Assembly: GCA_000585015.1 (NCBI GenBank)
Contig: JFAX01000008.1
Span: forward strand, 44,362-77,877
Length of the DNA: 33,516 bases
Reading direction: 5' to 3'
From: Candidatus Accumulibacter adjunctus
Lineage (GTDB): Bacteria; Pseudomonadota; Gammaproteobacteria; Burkholderiales; Rhodocyclaceae
The notes under the pieces were generated by a model that worked only from the letters and a program-made list of their open reading frames with translations, was not told where the DNA came from and made no database searches. Both the position numbers and the translations under genes were made by a program. Numbering within the stretch: position 1 is the stretch's first letter; each line of letters opens with the position of its first letter. This document shows positions 7,695 through 16,396 of this stretch, piece by piece.

Positions 7695-9194
7695 CTACTT
7701 CGCCTGATCCTGCTTCATCGCATCGCGGATTGCCTTGCTGGCGGCATCCTCCGCGCCGGCAGCCGGGTCCTTCGGCGCTTCGAGCCCGGGCGGGGTGGCC
7801 GGTGCACCGTAGTCAGAGGTTGGCACTTCGATCTGCACCGAATCGAGATCGACCTTGGTGTCCTGGTCGAGGCCGAAGGTCACCAGTTGCGGGAAGAAGA
7901 TCAGGATGCCGACCATGATGATCTGGATGCAGACGAAGGGGATTGCCCCCCAGTAGATGTCGGTCGTCTTGACCGCGGCCGGCGCCACCGAACGCAGGTA
8001 GAAGAGTGCGAAGCCGAAGGGCGGGTGCATGAACGAAGTCTGCATGTTCACCGCCAGCAGCACGCCGAACCAGATCAGGTCGATTCCCAGCGCCTGCGCC
8101 ACCGGCCCGAGCAGCGGCACGACAATGAACGACAGTTCGAAGAAGTCGAGGAAGAAGGCGAGCAGGAAGACGAGCACGTTGACCACGATCAGGAAACCGA
8201 CTTCGCCGCCGGGCAGCCCAGTCAGCAGGTGCTCGACCCAGCGGTGGCCATCGACGCCATAGAAGGTCAGCGAGAACACGCGTGCGCCGACGAGGATGAA
8301 GACGACGAAGGTCGTCAGCTTGGCGGTCGTTTCCATCGCCTGCCGCAGCAGGCTCCAGCTCAGGCGCCTGCGTGCCAGCGCCAGGATCAGGGCGCCCGTC
8401 GCGCCCATGGCGCCGCCTTCGGTCGGCGTCGCGATGCCGAGGAAGATCGTCCCGAGGACGAGAAAGATCAGGAACAGCGGCGGCAGCAGCGTCGTGACCG
8501 CGCGCATCAGCAACCGGGCGCCGTGCAGCGTGCGTGCTTCGACCGGCAGCGCCGGTGCCCAGCGCGGCCTGAAGATGGCGACCAGGACGACGTAGCCGAC
8601 GTAGAAGGCGGTCAACGTCAGGCCCGGCAGGAAGGCGCCCTTGTACATGTCGCCGACCGACTTGCCGAGCTGGTCGGCCATGATGATCAGCACCAGCGAC
8701 GGCGGGATGATCTGCGCCAGCGTTCCGGAGGCGGCGATGACGCCGGTCGCGAGCCTGGTGTCGTAGCCGTAGCGCAACATGATCGGCAGCGAGATCAGCC
8801 CCATCGAGATGACCGATGCCGCGACGACGCCGGTCGTCGCCGCCAGCAGCGCGCCGACGAAGATCACCGCCAGGGCCAAACCGCCGCGCAGTGGCCCGAA
8901 AAGCTGGCCGATGGTGTCCAGAAGGTCCTCGGCCATCCCCGAGCGCTCGAGGATCAGCCCCATGAAGGTGAAGAAGGGGATCGCCAGCAGCGTGTCGTTG
9001 TTCATGATGCCGAAGATGCGATCCGGCAGCGCCTGGAACAGTTGCGGCCCGAGCAGCCCGAGCTCGATGCCGATCAGGCCGAAGACGATGCCGTTCGCCG
9101 CCAGGGCAAAAGCGACCGGGAAACCGACGAGCAGGAAGACGACCATCGAGGCGAAGATGATCGGCGCCATGTTGGCGATCAGGAAGTCGGTCAT
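7695..9194 (-). CDS. dctM: TRAP transporter large permease, DctM family
   Basis: A 499-residue DctM-type permease with about 12 hydrophobic segments, the main sodium-coupled translocation subunit of a TRAP system. Family motifs include the N-terminal GFPVAFALAANGIVFG, LLAIPFFTFMGLILERSGMAEDLLD, GGLALAVIFVGALLAATTGVVAASV, and SGTLAQIIPPSLVLIIMADQ in the middle. The C-terminus carries an unusual soluble tail of about 55 residues (from TKVDLDSVQIEV) rich in Ala, Pro, Asp and Lys. This makes it longer than the typical 425-450 residues. Its ATG overlaps the dctQ stop by one base. It converges on the binding-protein gene across the 7616-7649 terminator. Confidence 0.93.
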   Translation of the reverse strand: MTDFLIANMAPIIFASMVVFLLVGFPVAFALAANGIVFGLIGIELGLLGPQLFQALPDRIFGIMNNDTLLAIPFFTFMGLILERSGMAEDLLDTIGQLFGPLRGGLALAVIFVGALLAATTGVVAASVISMGLISLPIMLRYGYDTRLATGVIAASGTLAQIIPPSLVLIIMADQLGKSVGDMYKGAFLPGLTLTAFYVGYVVLVAIFRPRWAPALPVEARTLHGARLLMRAVTTLLPPLFLIFLVLGTIFLGIATPTEGGAMGATGALILALARRRLSWSLLRQAMETTAKLTTFVVFILVGARVFSLTFYGVDGHRWVEHLLTGLPGGEVGFLIVVNVLVFLLAFFLDFFELSFIVVPLLGPVAQALGIDLIWFGVLLAVNMQTSFMHPPFGFALFYLRSVAPAAVKTTDIYWGAIPFVCIQIIMVGILIFFPQLVTFGLDQDTKVDLDSVQIEVPTSDYGAPATPPGLEAPKDPAAGAEDAASKAIRDAMKQDQAK

Positions 9195-9781
9195 CAGAGC
9201 TCTCCCTTCTGCGCCTTGATCGCCAGCACCAGTTCCTCTTCAGCGGTCGGCTTGTGCCCCTTCTCCGTCGTGTCGGGGCAGAGACCCTGCAGGAAGCCGA
9301 CGCGCTTGATGAGTTCCGAGATTCCCTGCAGGACCAGCAGGAAGAAGCCGATCGGCACCAGCAGGCGGACCGGCCACACCGTCAGGCCGCCGGCGTTGCT
9401 CGACTGCTCGTTGCTGTGCAGGGCGAGAAGGAAGATCGGCCACGACATGTACATGATGGCGACCGCCATTGGCAGCAGGAAGAAGATGATGCCGAATATG
9501 TCGATCCAGGCCTGGCCGCGGCGGCTCAGCCGGCCGGCGATCAGGTCGATGCGCACATGCTCGTTGCGCAGCAGCGTGTAGCCGGCGCCGAGCAGGAAGA
9601 TCGCCGAGAACAGGTACCACTGGATTTCGAGGAAGGCGTTCGAGCTGAAGTTGAAGGTGTAGCGCATGAGGGCGTTGCCGGCGCCGATCAGCGTGACGAC
9701 CAGGACGAGCCAGATGATGGCCTTGCCGACACGCTCGGTGAGTGCGTCGATCAGGCCAGAGAGCTTGAGCAAACCATTCAC
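9194..9781 (-). CDS. dctQ: TRAP transporter small permease, DctQ family
   Basis: A 195-residue DctQ-type membrane protein with four hydrophobic helices. The small permease pairs with DctM and is needed for transport. The family core NALMRYTFNFSSNAFLEIQWYLFSAIFLLGAGYTLL is followed by EHVRIDLI. The start is a GTG at 9779-9781, set 7 bases after GGAGGAGGAA, a very strong ribosome site. A tiny ATG frame, MEEEQP, covers that site and stops inside the GTG (GTGA). The stop overlaps the dctM start. Confidence 0.92.
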   Translation of the reverse strand: MNGLLKLSGLIDALTERVGKAIIWLVLVVTLIGAGNALMRYTFNFSSNAFLEIQWYLFSAIFLLGAGYTLLRNEHVRIDLIAGRLSRRGQAWIDIFGIIFFLLPMAVAIMYMSWPIFLLALHSNEQSSNAGGLTVWPVRLLVPIGFFLLVLQGISELIKRVGFLQGLCPDTTEKGHKPTAEEELVLAIKAQKGEL

Positions 9782-10184
9782 GGTTGTTCCTCCTCCATAA
9801 GCGGGCGAAGCTGCCTCTCCTCCTGAACCCGATCGCTTGCGCCTTGCCTCGATACGGGCAATTCATCGGGTGCTGCCGCCGGACCTGGACGGCGCAGCGA
9901 GCCGCGCCATCCACAAAGATCGATTATGGCACATCTTCGCTCCATGCAGGCGTCCTCGCAGCGTTCGCGACCCGGTCGGGAAGCGGGACGAAAAGTCACG
10001 ACGAATCAGACGGATGGCTCGCGACTGGAATTGCATTCGGCATGACGTGCGAGATCCGGCGGGTCCTCGCGCGAAAACCGGGCGGCTGCACCGCAGCCCG
10101 GGCCGGCCAACAGCGGCTCCGGCCGGGCCCTCGACGATCGCTCAGGCCGGCATCGGGGCCGCTACCTGCGGCCCCGGTGCGGCC
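9782..10184. other. intergenic region between dctQ and the permease gene, no gene seen
   Basis: About 400 bases without a credible gene; the frames crossing it look like Arg/Ala-rich shadows. It must hold the dctQM promoter: on the minus strand CATAAT (9928-9923) is the best -10 candidate, leaving a leader of roughly 135 bases, but no clear -35 is visible. The right end holds the hairpin described separately. Two GGAGGAGG-like stretches lie within the last 45 bases before dctQ. Confidence 0.5.
10154..10176 (-). terminator. hairpin after the permease/CBS operon
   Basis: A 9-bp perfect stem (CGGGGCCGC / GCGGCCCCG) with a 5-base loop begins 8 bases beyond the permease stop. No T-run follows on the minus strand, so termination here is plausible but weak. 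Confidence 0.4.
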
Positions 10185-11522
10185 TCAGAAATAGCGCCAC
10201 CAGACGTAGATGCAGCAGATGGCGACGTGTGCCAGCATCAGCGGGAAGGCGATCATCGTGTAGCGCGCGAAGTGGAACGGGATGCCGTTGCGTTCGGCGA
10301 TGCCGGCGACGGTCAGGTTGGCGCTGGCACCGATCAGGGTTCCGTTGCCGCCCAGACAGGCACCCAGCGAGAGGCACCACCAGAGCGGCAGCAACGCATC
10401 GGCGCCGCCGAAGGCCGGGCCCATCGACTTGATCAACGGGATCATCGTCGCCACGAAGGGGATGTTGTCGACGATCGCCGACAGCACCGCCGAGGCCCAC
10501 AGGACGCTCATGCCGGTGCGCGTGAAATCGCCACCGGTGGCGGCCAGCAGTTGGTCGGCCAGGAGCTGCAGCAGGCCGGCATGCTCGACGCCGGCGATGA
10601 CGACGAACAGGCCGACGAAGAAGAAGATGGTGATCCACTCGACTTCGTTGAACACCTTGACCACCGCCTCCGACTGCTGTTCGGCCGACTTGCCGAGGTT
10701 GTCGAGCATCAGCAGCAGCGCGGCGCCGGCGATGCCGATGGTTCCGGACTCGAGGCCGAGCGTCCGTGCCATGACGAAGGCACCCATCACCAGTGCCAGG
10801 ACGAGCGTCGCCAGTCGCAGCAGGCGCGGGTCGCTGATCGCCTGCCTCTCGTCGAACTGCATGACGCGCGCACGCAGCTCGGGCGAGGCCTGCAGCCGCC
10901 GGCCCCAGATCAGGTGCATCGAGACGACATGCACGAGCAGGATGACGGCGACGACCGGCGCCAGGTTGAGGACGAAGTCGTTGAACGACAGGCCGACCTG
11001 GCCGCCGATCAGGATGTTCGGTGGGTCGCCGATCAGCGTCGCCGTGCCGCCGATGTTCGACGCCAGGATCTGCGAGAAGAGGAAGGGGTAGGGATTGACC
11101 TTCAGCGCCTCGGTGATGATCAGCGTCACCGGGACGACCAGCAGCACGGTGGTGACGTTGTCGAGCAACGCCGAAACGATGGCGGTGACCACCGCCAACA
11201 TCGCCAGGATGCCCGCCGGGCTGGCCTTGACCAGCTTCGCCGACCAGATCGCCAGGTACTCGAAGATGCCGCACTTGCGTGTGATCGAGACGATGATCAT
11301 CATGCCGACGAGCAGGCCGATGGTGTTGAAGTCGATGCCGGCCACCGCCTGCTCCTGTGTCAGCAGGCCGAACAGGATCATCAGCATGGCGCCGAGCAGG
11401 GCGATGATCGAGCGGTTGAGCCGCTCGCTGATGATGACGCCGTAGGTGAGGATCATCACCACCGTCGACAGCCAGAGCGGGTTGAGGCCGAAGAGCACGG
11501 TCGAAGTCGTCGCATGCATCAT
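10185..11522 (-). CDS. ArsB/NhaD-superfamily anion or sodium/proton permease
   Basis: A 445-residue polytopic protein with about 11-12 hydrophobic segments. It has the two half-repeat signatures of the ArsB/NhaD group of the ion-transporter superfamily: SALLDNVTTVLLVVPVTL with SNIGGTATLIGDPPNILIG in the first half, and SAIVDNIPFVATMIPL with SLGACLGGNGTLIGASANL in the second. Members export arsenite, exchange sodium for protons or move dicarboxylates. The substrate cannot be told from sequence, and there is no ars gene nearby. The start is the ATG at 11520-11522 (a second ATG follows directly). It overlaps the stop of the CBS gene (ATGA), so the two are translated together. Confidence 0.85.
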   Translation of the reverse strand: MMHATTSTVLFGLNPLWLSTVVMILTYGVIISERLNRSIIALLGAMLMILFGLLTQEQAVAGIDFNTIGLLVGMMIIVSITRKCGIFEYLAIWSAKLVKASPAGILAMLAVVTAIVSALLDNVTTVLLVVPVTLIITEALKVNPYPFLFSQILASNIGGTATLIGDPPNILIGGQVGLSFNDFVLNLAPVVAVILLVHVVSMHLIWGRRLQASPELRARVMQFDERQAISDPRLLRLATLVLALVMGAFVMARTLGLESGTIGIAGAALLLMLDNLGKSAEQQSEAVVKVFNEVEWITIFFFVGLFVVIAGVEHAGLLQLLADQLLAATGGDFTRTGMSVLWASAVLSAIVDNIPFVATMIPLIKSMGPAFGGADALLPLWWCLSLGACLGGNGTLIGASANLTVAGIAERNGIPFHFARYTMIAFPLMLAHVAICCIYVWWRYF

Positions 11523-12001
11523 CCGATCCTCCCGATGCGCGCCAGCACATCCCAGACCGAGACGATGCCGAGCAACTGGCGGTGCTCGACGACGGGCAGG
11601 ATGTTGCGTTGCCGGTGCAGATAGAGCATGGCGTTCATCAGCGTGCTGTCGGGGCCGATGACCGGCACCTGCGGGTCGATGTGCCGGCCGACCGGGTCGT
11701 TGGCGACGGCGTCGATCCGCTCCTGCAGGTTGGCGAGGGTATCCTGGATGAATCCGCCCTGAACGCGGCTGAACGGATGTTGCGCGTCGTCCAGCCAGAG
11801 GACGCGCGGCATCGCGAGCGCGATCAGGCGGCTGCGCGGCAGCATGCCGACGTAGCGGCCGTCGCCTTCGGCGACCGGCAGCGCCGGCACGCGGTACTCG
11901 ACCATCGCCTGCAGCGCAGAGCGCAGGGTATCGTCAGGTTTCAGGACGACCGGCGGTTGCGACATGACCGATCGACACAGGTTGTCGGGATCAGGTTTCA
12001 T
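11519..12001 (-). CDS. CBS-domain pair protein
   Basis: A 160-residue protein made almost entirely of two CBS motifs (about residues 8-65 and 100-160). Signs are VMSQPPVVLKPDDTLRSALQAMVEYRVPALPV, the second core PVIGPDSTLMNAMLYLHRQRNILPVVE, and the closing LLGIVSVWDVLARI. CBS pairs bind adenine nucleotides and gate attached or partner transporters. The start is the ATG at 11999-12001 behind AGGAGA. Its stop overlaps the start of the permease, which suggests it is a separate regulatory subunit for that transporter (inference). Confidence 0.85.
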   Translation of the reverse strand: MKPDPDNLCRSVMSQPPVVLKPDDTLRSALQAMVEYRVPALPVAEGDGRYVGMLPRSRLIALAMPRVLWLDDAQHPFSRVQGGFIQDTLANLQERIDAVANDPVGRHIDPQVPVIGPDSTLMNAMLYLHRQRNILPVVEHRQLLGIVSVWDVLARIGRIG

Positions 12002-12182
12002 GATTCTCCTGGATTCGGGAAGGGTATGGGTAGGGGATCTGGCGGCAGCAGCGGCGGTGCTGTGCCGGTCGGGACGGGGGGTCCGGTGGTCCGGTGATGC
12101 TCTCCGGGAAGCGGACCGGAACTGCCGACCGCAGTTTGCGCGGCGTTGCCGCAGGCAGTATGCCGAGCCCGTCGCGAAGCTG

Positions 12183-15100
12183 TCAACCGCCCGCGCTGCA
12201 GTCCTCGGCGGCGGCCGGCCGCACCCGATACCACGCCGCATAGAGCGCCGGCAGGAAGAGCAGCGTCAGCAGCGTGGCGACGATCAGCCCGCCCATGATC
12301 GCCACTGCCATCGGGCCCCAGAAGACGCTGCGCGTCAGCGGAATCATTGCCAGGACGGCGGCAGCGGCGGTCAGCATGATCGGCCGGAAGCGGCGCACGG
12401 TCGAACCGACGATCGCCTCCCACGGCGGCTTGCCGGCCTTCTCGTCCTGTTCGATCTGGTCGACGAGGATCACCGAGTTGCGCAAGATCATGCCGGAGAG
12501 CGCGATCACCCCGAGGTTGGCGACGAAACCGAAGGGAACCTGGAAGAGCAGCAGGGCCGCCGCGACGCCGATCAGCCCGAGCGGTGCCGTCAGCAGCACG
12601 AGCAGCGTGCGGCCGACGTTCTGCAGCTGGATCATCAGCAGCGTGATGACGCTGACCAGCATCAGCGGCATCACCGCCTTGATCGAATTCTCGCCCTTCG
12701 CCGACTCTTCGGTCGCACCGCCGGCCTCGATGCGAAAACCCGCTGGCAGGCGCTCGCGCAGCGGGTCGAGGAGCGGATCGATGCGCGCCGTGACGGCGGG
12801 CGCCTGCATGCCGTCGCGGATGTCGGCGCGCACCGTCACCGTCGGCAGCCGGTTGCGGCGGGCGATCACCGGTTCTTCCAGCTCGTAGCTGATCTTCGCC
12901 AGCTGCGCCAGCGGCACGTAACGACCGCTGCCGGTGTGGATGTTGATGTCGGCCAGCGCCGAGATGCGCGCGCGCTCGTCGCCGGCGGCGCGCGCGACGA
13001 CGTCGATCAACTGGTCGCCCTCGCGCATCTGGGTCACCGCGACGCCGGTCAGCATCGAGTTGAGGAAGGCGGCGAGTTCCTGCGAGCTGATGCCCAGTGC
13101 GCGCGCGCGGTCCTGGTCGATGTCGACGCGGATCGACTTGCCGAGTTCGTTCCAGTCGAAATTGACCTCCTTCAGGTGCGGGCTGTCGCGCATCACCGCC
13201 GCCACCTCGGCTGCCACCCGCCGCAACTCGCCGATATCTTCGCCGGAGACGCGGAAGACGACCGGGAAGCCCACCGGGGGGCCGTTCTCGAGGCGCAGCA
13301 CGCGCGTCCGCAGGTAGCTCCATTCGCCACCGGGATCGGCAAAGCGCTGCTCGAGGCGGCGCCGCAGGTCCTCGCGGGCCGCGATGTCGTGCGTCGTGAT
13401 GACGAACTGCGCGAAGCCGTCGTTGAACAGCTGCTGGTCGAGCGGCAGGTAGAAGCGCGGGCTGCCGTTGCCGATGTAGCTCGCGTGGTAGCGGATCGAG
13501 CGCGCCATCTCGGGCTCGGCGAGGAGTTCCTCGACCCGCCTGGCGTAGGACTCGGTGGCCTTCAACGAAGAGCCGTTCGGCAGCCACAGGTCGACCAGCA
13601 CCTCGGGCCGGCTGGAGGCGGGAAAGAACTGCTTCTGCACGCCGAGGCCGAGTCCGGCCAGTGCCGCCACGAAAGCGAGCAGTGTCGCGCCGATGACCAG
13701 CCAGCGATGCCGCAGGCACCAGTCGACGCTGGATCGCACGCGACGATGGATCGGGGTGTCGTAGGGATCCGCGCCATGCTTCGCTGCCGCCCGTTGCAGC
13801 TTCGCCGCATCGAGGACCAGATAGCCGAGGTACGGGGTGAAGACCACCGCCACCACCCAGGACACCAGCAGCGCGATGCTGACGACGGCGAAGATGGAGA
13901 AGGTGTACTCGCCCGCACCCGACTTGGCGAGGCCCACCGGCATGAAGCCGACGGCGGTGATCAGCGTGCCGGTCAGCATCGGGAAGGCGGTCGAGGTGTA
14001 GGCGAAGGTCGCGGCGCGGAAGCGGTCCCAGCCCTGCTCCATCTTCACCACCATCATCTCGACGGCGATGATCGCATCGTCGACCAGCAGCCCGAGGGCG
14101 ATCACCAGCGCGCCGAGCGAGATGCGCTGCAGATCGATGCCGAAGGCGTACATGAGGAGGAAGGTCACCGCCAGCACCAGCGGAATCGACAGCGCGACGA
14201 CGGCGCCGGTGCGCAGGCCGAGGCTGATGAAGGAGACGATGAGGACGATCAGCACCGCCTCGCCGAGTGAGGACATGAAGAGGTGCATCGACTCGCGGAC
14301 GATCTGCGGCTGGTCGGCAACGACGTGCAGGTCGATGCCCAGCGGCAGCTGCCGCTGCAGGCGCTCGCGGGCGGCGTGCAGGCGTTCGCCGAGGCGGATC
14401 ACGTCACCGCCGCGGTTCATCGCGACGCCGATGCCGATCGCATCGTGCCCCTGCACCCGCATGCGCGGCGCCGGCGGATCGGCGAAGCCGCGCTCGACGC
14501 TGGCGATGTCACCGAGGCGGAAGAGGCGGCCGCCGGCCTGGATGCCGATTTCGCGGATGTTCTCGACCGACTCGAAATCCCCCGAGACGCGGATGCGGAC
14601 GCGGTCGGACGGCGTCTCGTAGAAACCCGATGGCGTCATCGCGTTCTGCCGCTGCAGGGCGTCGAAGATGGCCAGCGGATTGAGGCCGAGCGTCGCCAGC
14701 TTGGCGTGCGACACCTCGATGAAGATCTTCTCGTCCTGCACGCCGAACAGCTCGATCTTCTTCACGTCCGGCAGCTGCCGCAGCTCGCGGCCGATGCGGT
14801 CCGCCTCGCGGCGCAGCGCGGCGAGGTCGAAACCGTCGCCGGTCAGCGCCAGGATGGTGACGAAGGTGTCACCGAACTCGTCGTTGAGGAACGGGCCGAC
14901 GACGCCCTGCGGCAGCGTGTGGCGCATGTCGCCGATCTTCTTGCGCACTTGGTACCACGATTCCGGGACTTCCTTCTTCGGCGTGTAATCCTTCAGCAGG
15001 ACGGTGATCAGCGACTCGCCAGGGCGCGTCTGCGAGCGCAGGACGTCCACCCACGGCACCTCCTGCAGCTTCTTCTCGATGCGCTCGGTGATCTGCAACT

Positions 15101-15287
15101 GCACTTCCGGCGCCGTCGCTCCGGGCCACAGCGTGCGCACGACCATCGCCTTGAAGGTGAAGTCCGGGTCCTCGGCGCGGCCCAGCCGGAAGTACGAGAA
15201 GACGCCGGCGAGCATCAGGACGACCATCAGGTAGGCCACCAGCGTGCGGTGGCGCAACGCCCACTCGGAAAGATTCGGCCCTGTCAT
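12183..15287 (-). CDS. RND efflux pump inner-membrane transporter (AcrB family)
   Basis: A 1034-residue proton-driven RND exporter of normal length. Layout: TM1 at about 13-30, a periplasmic porter half, TM2-6 with the proton-relay pair Asp403-Asp404 in ALGLLVDDAIIAVEMM, then TM7, the second porter half and TM8-12 with GFVANLGVIALSGMILRNSVILVDQI. The N-terminus LGRAEDPDFTFKAMVVRTLWPGA marks the subgroup close to TriC/VexK-like pumps rather than AcrB itself (recognition only). ATG at 15285-15287; it overlaps the adaptor stop (ATGA). No outer-membrane channel gene follows, so a channel encoded elsewhere must be used. The substrate is unknown. Confidence 0.93.
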   Translation of the reverse strand: MTGPNLSEWALRHRTLVAYLMVVLMLAGVFSYFRLGRAEDPDFTFKAMVVRTLWPGATAPEVQLQITERIEKKLQEVPWVDVLRSQTRPGESLITVLLKDYTPKKEVPESWYQVRKKIGDMRHTLPQGVVGPFLNDEFGDTFVTILALTGDGFDLAALRREADRIGRELRQLPDVKKIELFGVQDEKIFIEVSHAKLATLGLNPLAIFDALQRQNAMTPSGFYETPSDRVRIRVSGDFESVENIREIGIQAGGRLFRLGDIASVERGFADPPAPRMRVQGHDAIGIGVAMNRGGDVIRLGERLHAARERLQRQLPLGIDLHVVADQPQIVRESMHLFMSSLGEAVLIVLIVSFISLGLRTGAVVALSIPLVLAVTFLLMYAFGIDLQRISLGALVIALGLLVDDAIIAVEMMVVKMEQGWDRFRAATFAYTSTAFPMLTGTLITAVGFMPVGLAKSGAGEYTFSIFAVVSIALLVSWVVAVVFTPYLGYLVLDAAKLQRAAAKHGADPYDTPIHRRVRSSVDWCLRHRWLVIGATLLAFVAALAGLGLGVQKQFFPASSRPEVLVDLWLPNGSSLKATESYARRVEELLAEPEMARSIRYHASYIGNGSPRFYLPLDQQLFNDGFAQFVITTHDIAAREDLRRRLEQRFADPGGEWSYLRTRVLRLENGPPVGFPVVFRVSGEDIGELRRVAAEVAAVMRDSPHLKEVNFDWNELGKSIRVDIDQDRARALGISSQELAAFLNSMLTGVAVTQMREGDQLIDVVARAAGDERARISALADINIHTGSGRYVPLAQLAKISYELEEPVIARRNRLPTVTVRADIRDGMQAPAVTARIDPLLDPLRERLPAGFRIEAGGATEESAKGENSIKAVMPLMLVSVITLLMIQLQNVGRTLLVLLTAPLGLIGVAAALLLFQVPFGFVANLGVIALSGMILRNSVILVDQIEQDEKAGKPPWEAIVGSTVRRFRPIMLTAAAAVLAMIPLTRSVFWGPMAVAIMGGLIVATLLTLLFLPALYAAWYRVRPAAAEDCSAGG

Positions 15288-16396
15288 CGCGTCGCCGCAT
15301 CGGCCGCGCGGCTGCCCGGCGGCGTGCCGCGGCGTTCGGGCTGCTCGATGACGCGCACGCGGTCGCCGTCGCTCAGCTTGTGCACGCCGGCAACGACGAT
15401 GCGCTCGCCGGCCGTCGCACCGCTGGCGACGACGGCGCTGTCCTCGCGGTAGGCAGCGATGCTCACCGGTCGCAGGCTGACGGTCTGCTGCGCGTCCACC
15501 ACCCAGAGGGCCGGCTGCCCGGCGTGCTGGAAGATCGCCGTCAACGGCACGCTCAGCCGCTTGTCGGCATCCTGGCGCAGGAAGCGGACCGTCGCGGTCA
15601 TGCCGAGCAGGACGCGCGCGTCGGGCTCGCGGATCGCCACCCTGGCCGCATAGGTGCGCGTCACCGGGTCGGCCACCGGCGACAGTTCGCGCAGCGTTCC
15701 ACTGTAGCGCGCCTGCGGGTCGGCCCACAGGCTGATCTCCGCGCTGCCAAGCGAACGCAGCTCGGGCATGCGCGCCTCGGGGATCGAGATCGCCACCTCG
15801 AGCGTGTCGGCCCGCGCCAGGCGCATGACCGTCTGGCCGGCCGCGACCACCTGCCCGACCTCCGCCGTCACCAAGCCGATGACCCCGGCCTGCTCGGCGC
15901 GCAGCACGGTGTATGCCGACTGGTTGCGCGCCAGTTCGGCCTGCGCGCGGGCCGCGCGGTAGGCGGTTTCCTTGCCGTCGAGCGCTGCCTGGCTGACGAA
16001 GTTCTGCGCCCGCAGGTTGCGCCAGCGCTGCACGTCGGCGGCGGCGAGTTCGAGTTGTGCGCTGGCGGCTTCGACCGACAGCAGGCTGTCCGCCGGGTCG
16101 ATGCGGGCGACGATCTCACCCGCCTTGACGACGGCGCCGGCATCGACCGGCCGGGCCGTGATCTTGCCGGGAATGCGAAAGGCGAGCGGCGTCTCGTAGC
16201 GCGAGCGGACCTCGCCCGAATAGCTCAGCGTCGCCTCGCCGGCGGTCTCGCCGAGTACCTGTGTCAGCACCGCTCGCGGTGGCTCGGGCGCCGGCGCCTC
16301 GCGGCCGCAGCCGGCGAGCGCGGCGAGCAGCAGCACCGCCGGCAGCAGGGCAGGCAGCAGCGGGGCAAACGCAGAGCGCGCGTCGCCCGCTCTCAC
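15284..16396 (-). CDS. RND periplasmic adaptor (membrane fusion) lipoprotein
   Basis: A 370-residue HlyD/AcrA-type adaptor linking the RND pump to an outer-membrane channel. The start is a GTG (16394-16396) overlapping the tetR stop (GTGA). The signal peptide ends in a lipobox (LAALAGC, Cys30), so it is a lipoprotein of the inner membrane. Then come the lipoyl half (LAFRIPGKITARPVDAGAVVKAGEIVARID), a helical hairpin (about 85-130), the second lipoyl half (VLRAEQAGVIGLVTAEVGQVVAAGQTVMRL), the beta barrel (ARYSGTLRELSPVADPVTRTYAARV) and the proximal domain to the end. All family parts are present. Confidence 0.92.
   Translation of the reverse strand: MRAGDARSAFAPLLPALLPAVLLLAALAGCGREAPAPEPPRAVLTQVLGETAGEATLSYSGEVRSRYETPLAFRIPGKITARPVDAGAVVKAGEIVARIDPADSLLSVEAASAQLELAAADVQRWRNLRAQNFVSQAALDGKETAYRAARAQAELARNQSAYTVLRAEQAGVIGLVTAEVGQVVAAGQTVMRLARADTLEVAISIPEARMPELRSLGSAEISLWADPQARYSGTLRELSPVADPVTRTYAARVAIREPDARVLLGMTATVRFLRQDADKRLSVPLTAIFQHAGQPALWVVDAQQTVSLRPVSIAAYREDSAVVASGATAGERIVVAGVHKLSDGDRVRVIEQPERRGTPPGSRAADAATR

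Noticed and set aside
7677-9581. A 634-residue open frame on plus, rich in Asp, Glu, Arg and Gln
   Set aside because: It is antisense to dctM and dctQ. Its extreme polar composition is the mirror image of hydrophobic codons in GC-rich DNA.
9926-9940. TGGCAC-like sequence resembling a sigma-54 -24 element
   Set aside because: The GC of the -12 element would be one base too close, and it points away from dctQ.
10081-10140. Several short GC-rich inverted repeats upstream of dctQ
   Set aside because: Arms of 5-6 bases in GC-rich DNA are common by chance. Only the 9-bp stem at 10154-10176 was kept.
11964-14270. A 768-residue open frame on plus opposite the RND gene, with another at 9837-11624
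   Set aside because: Antisense shadows of membrane-protein genes. Repetitive Arg/Asp/His/Gln composition, no family similarity, no ribosome site.
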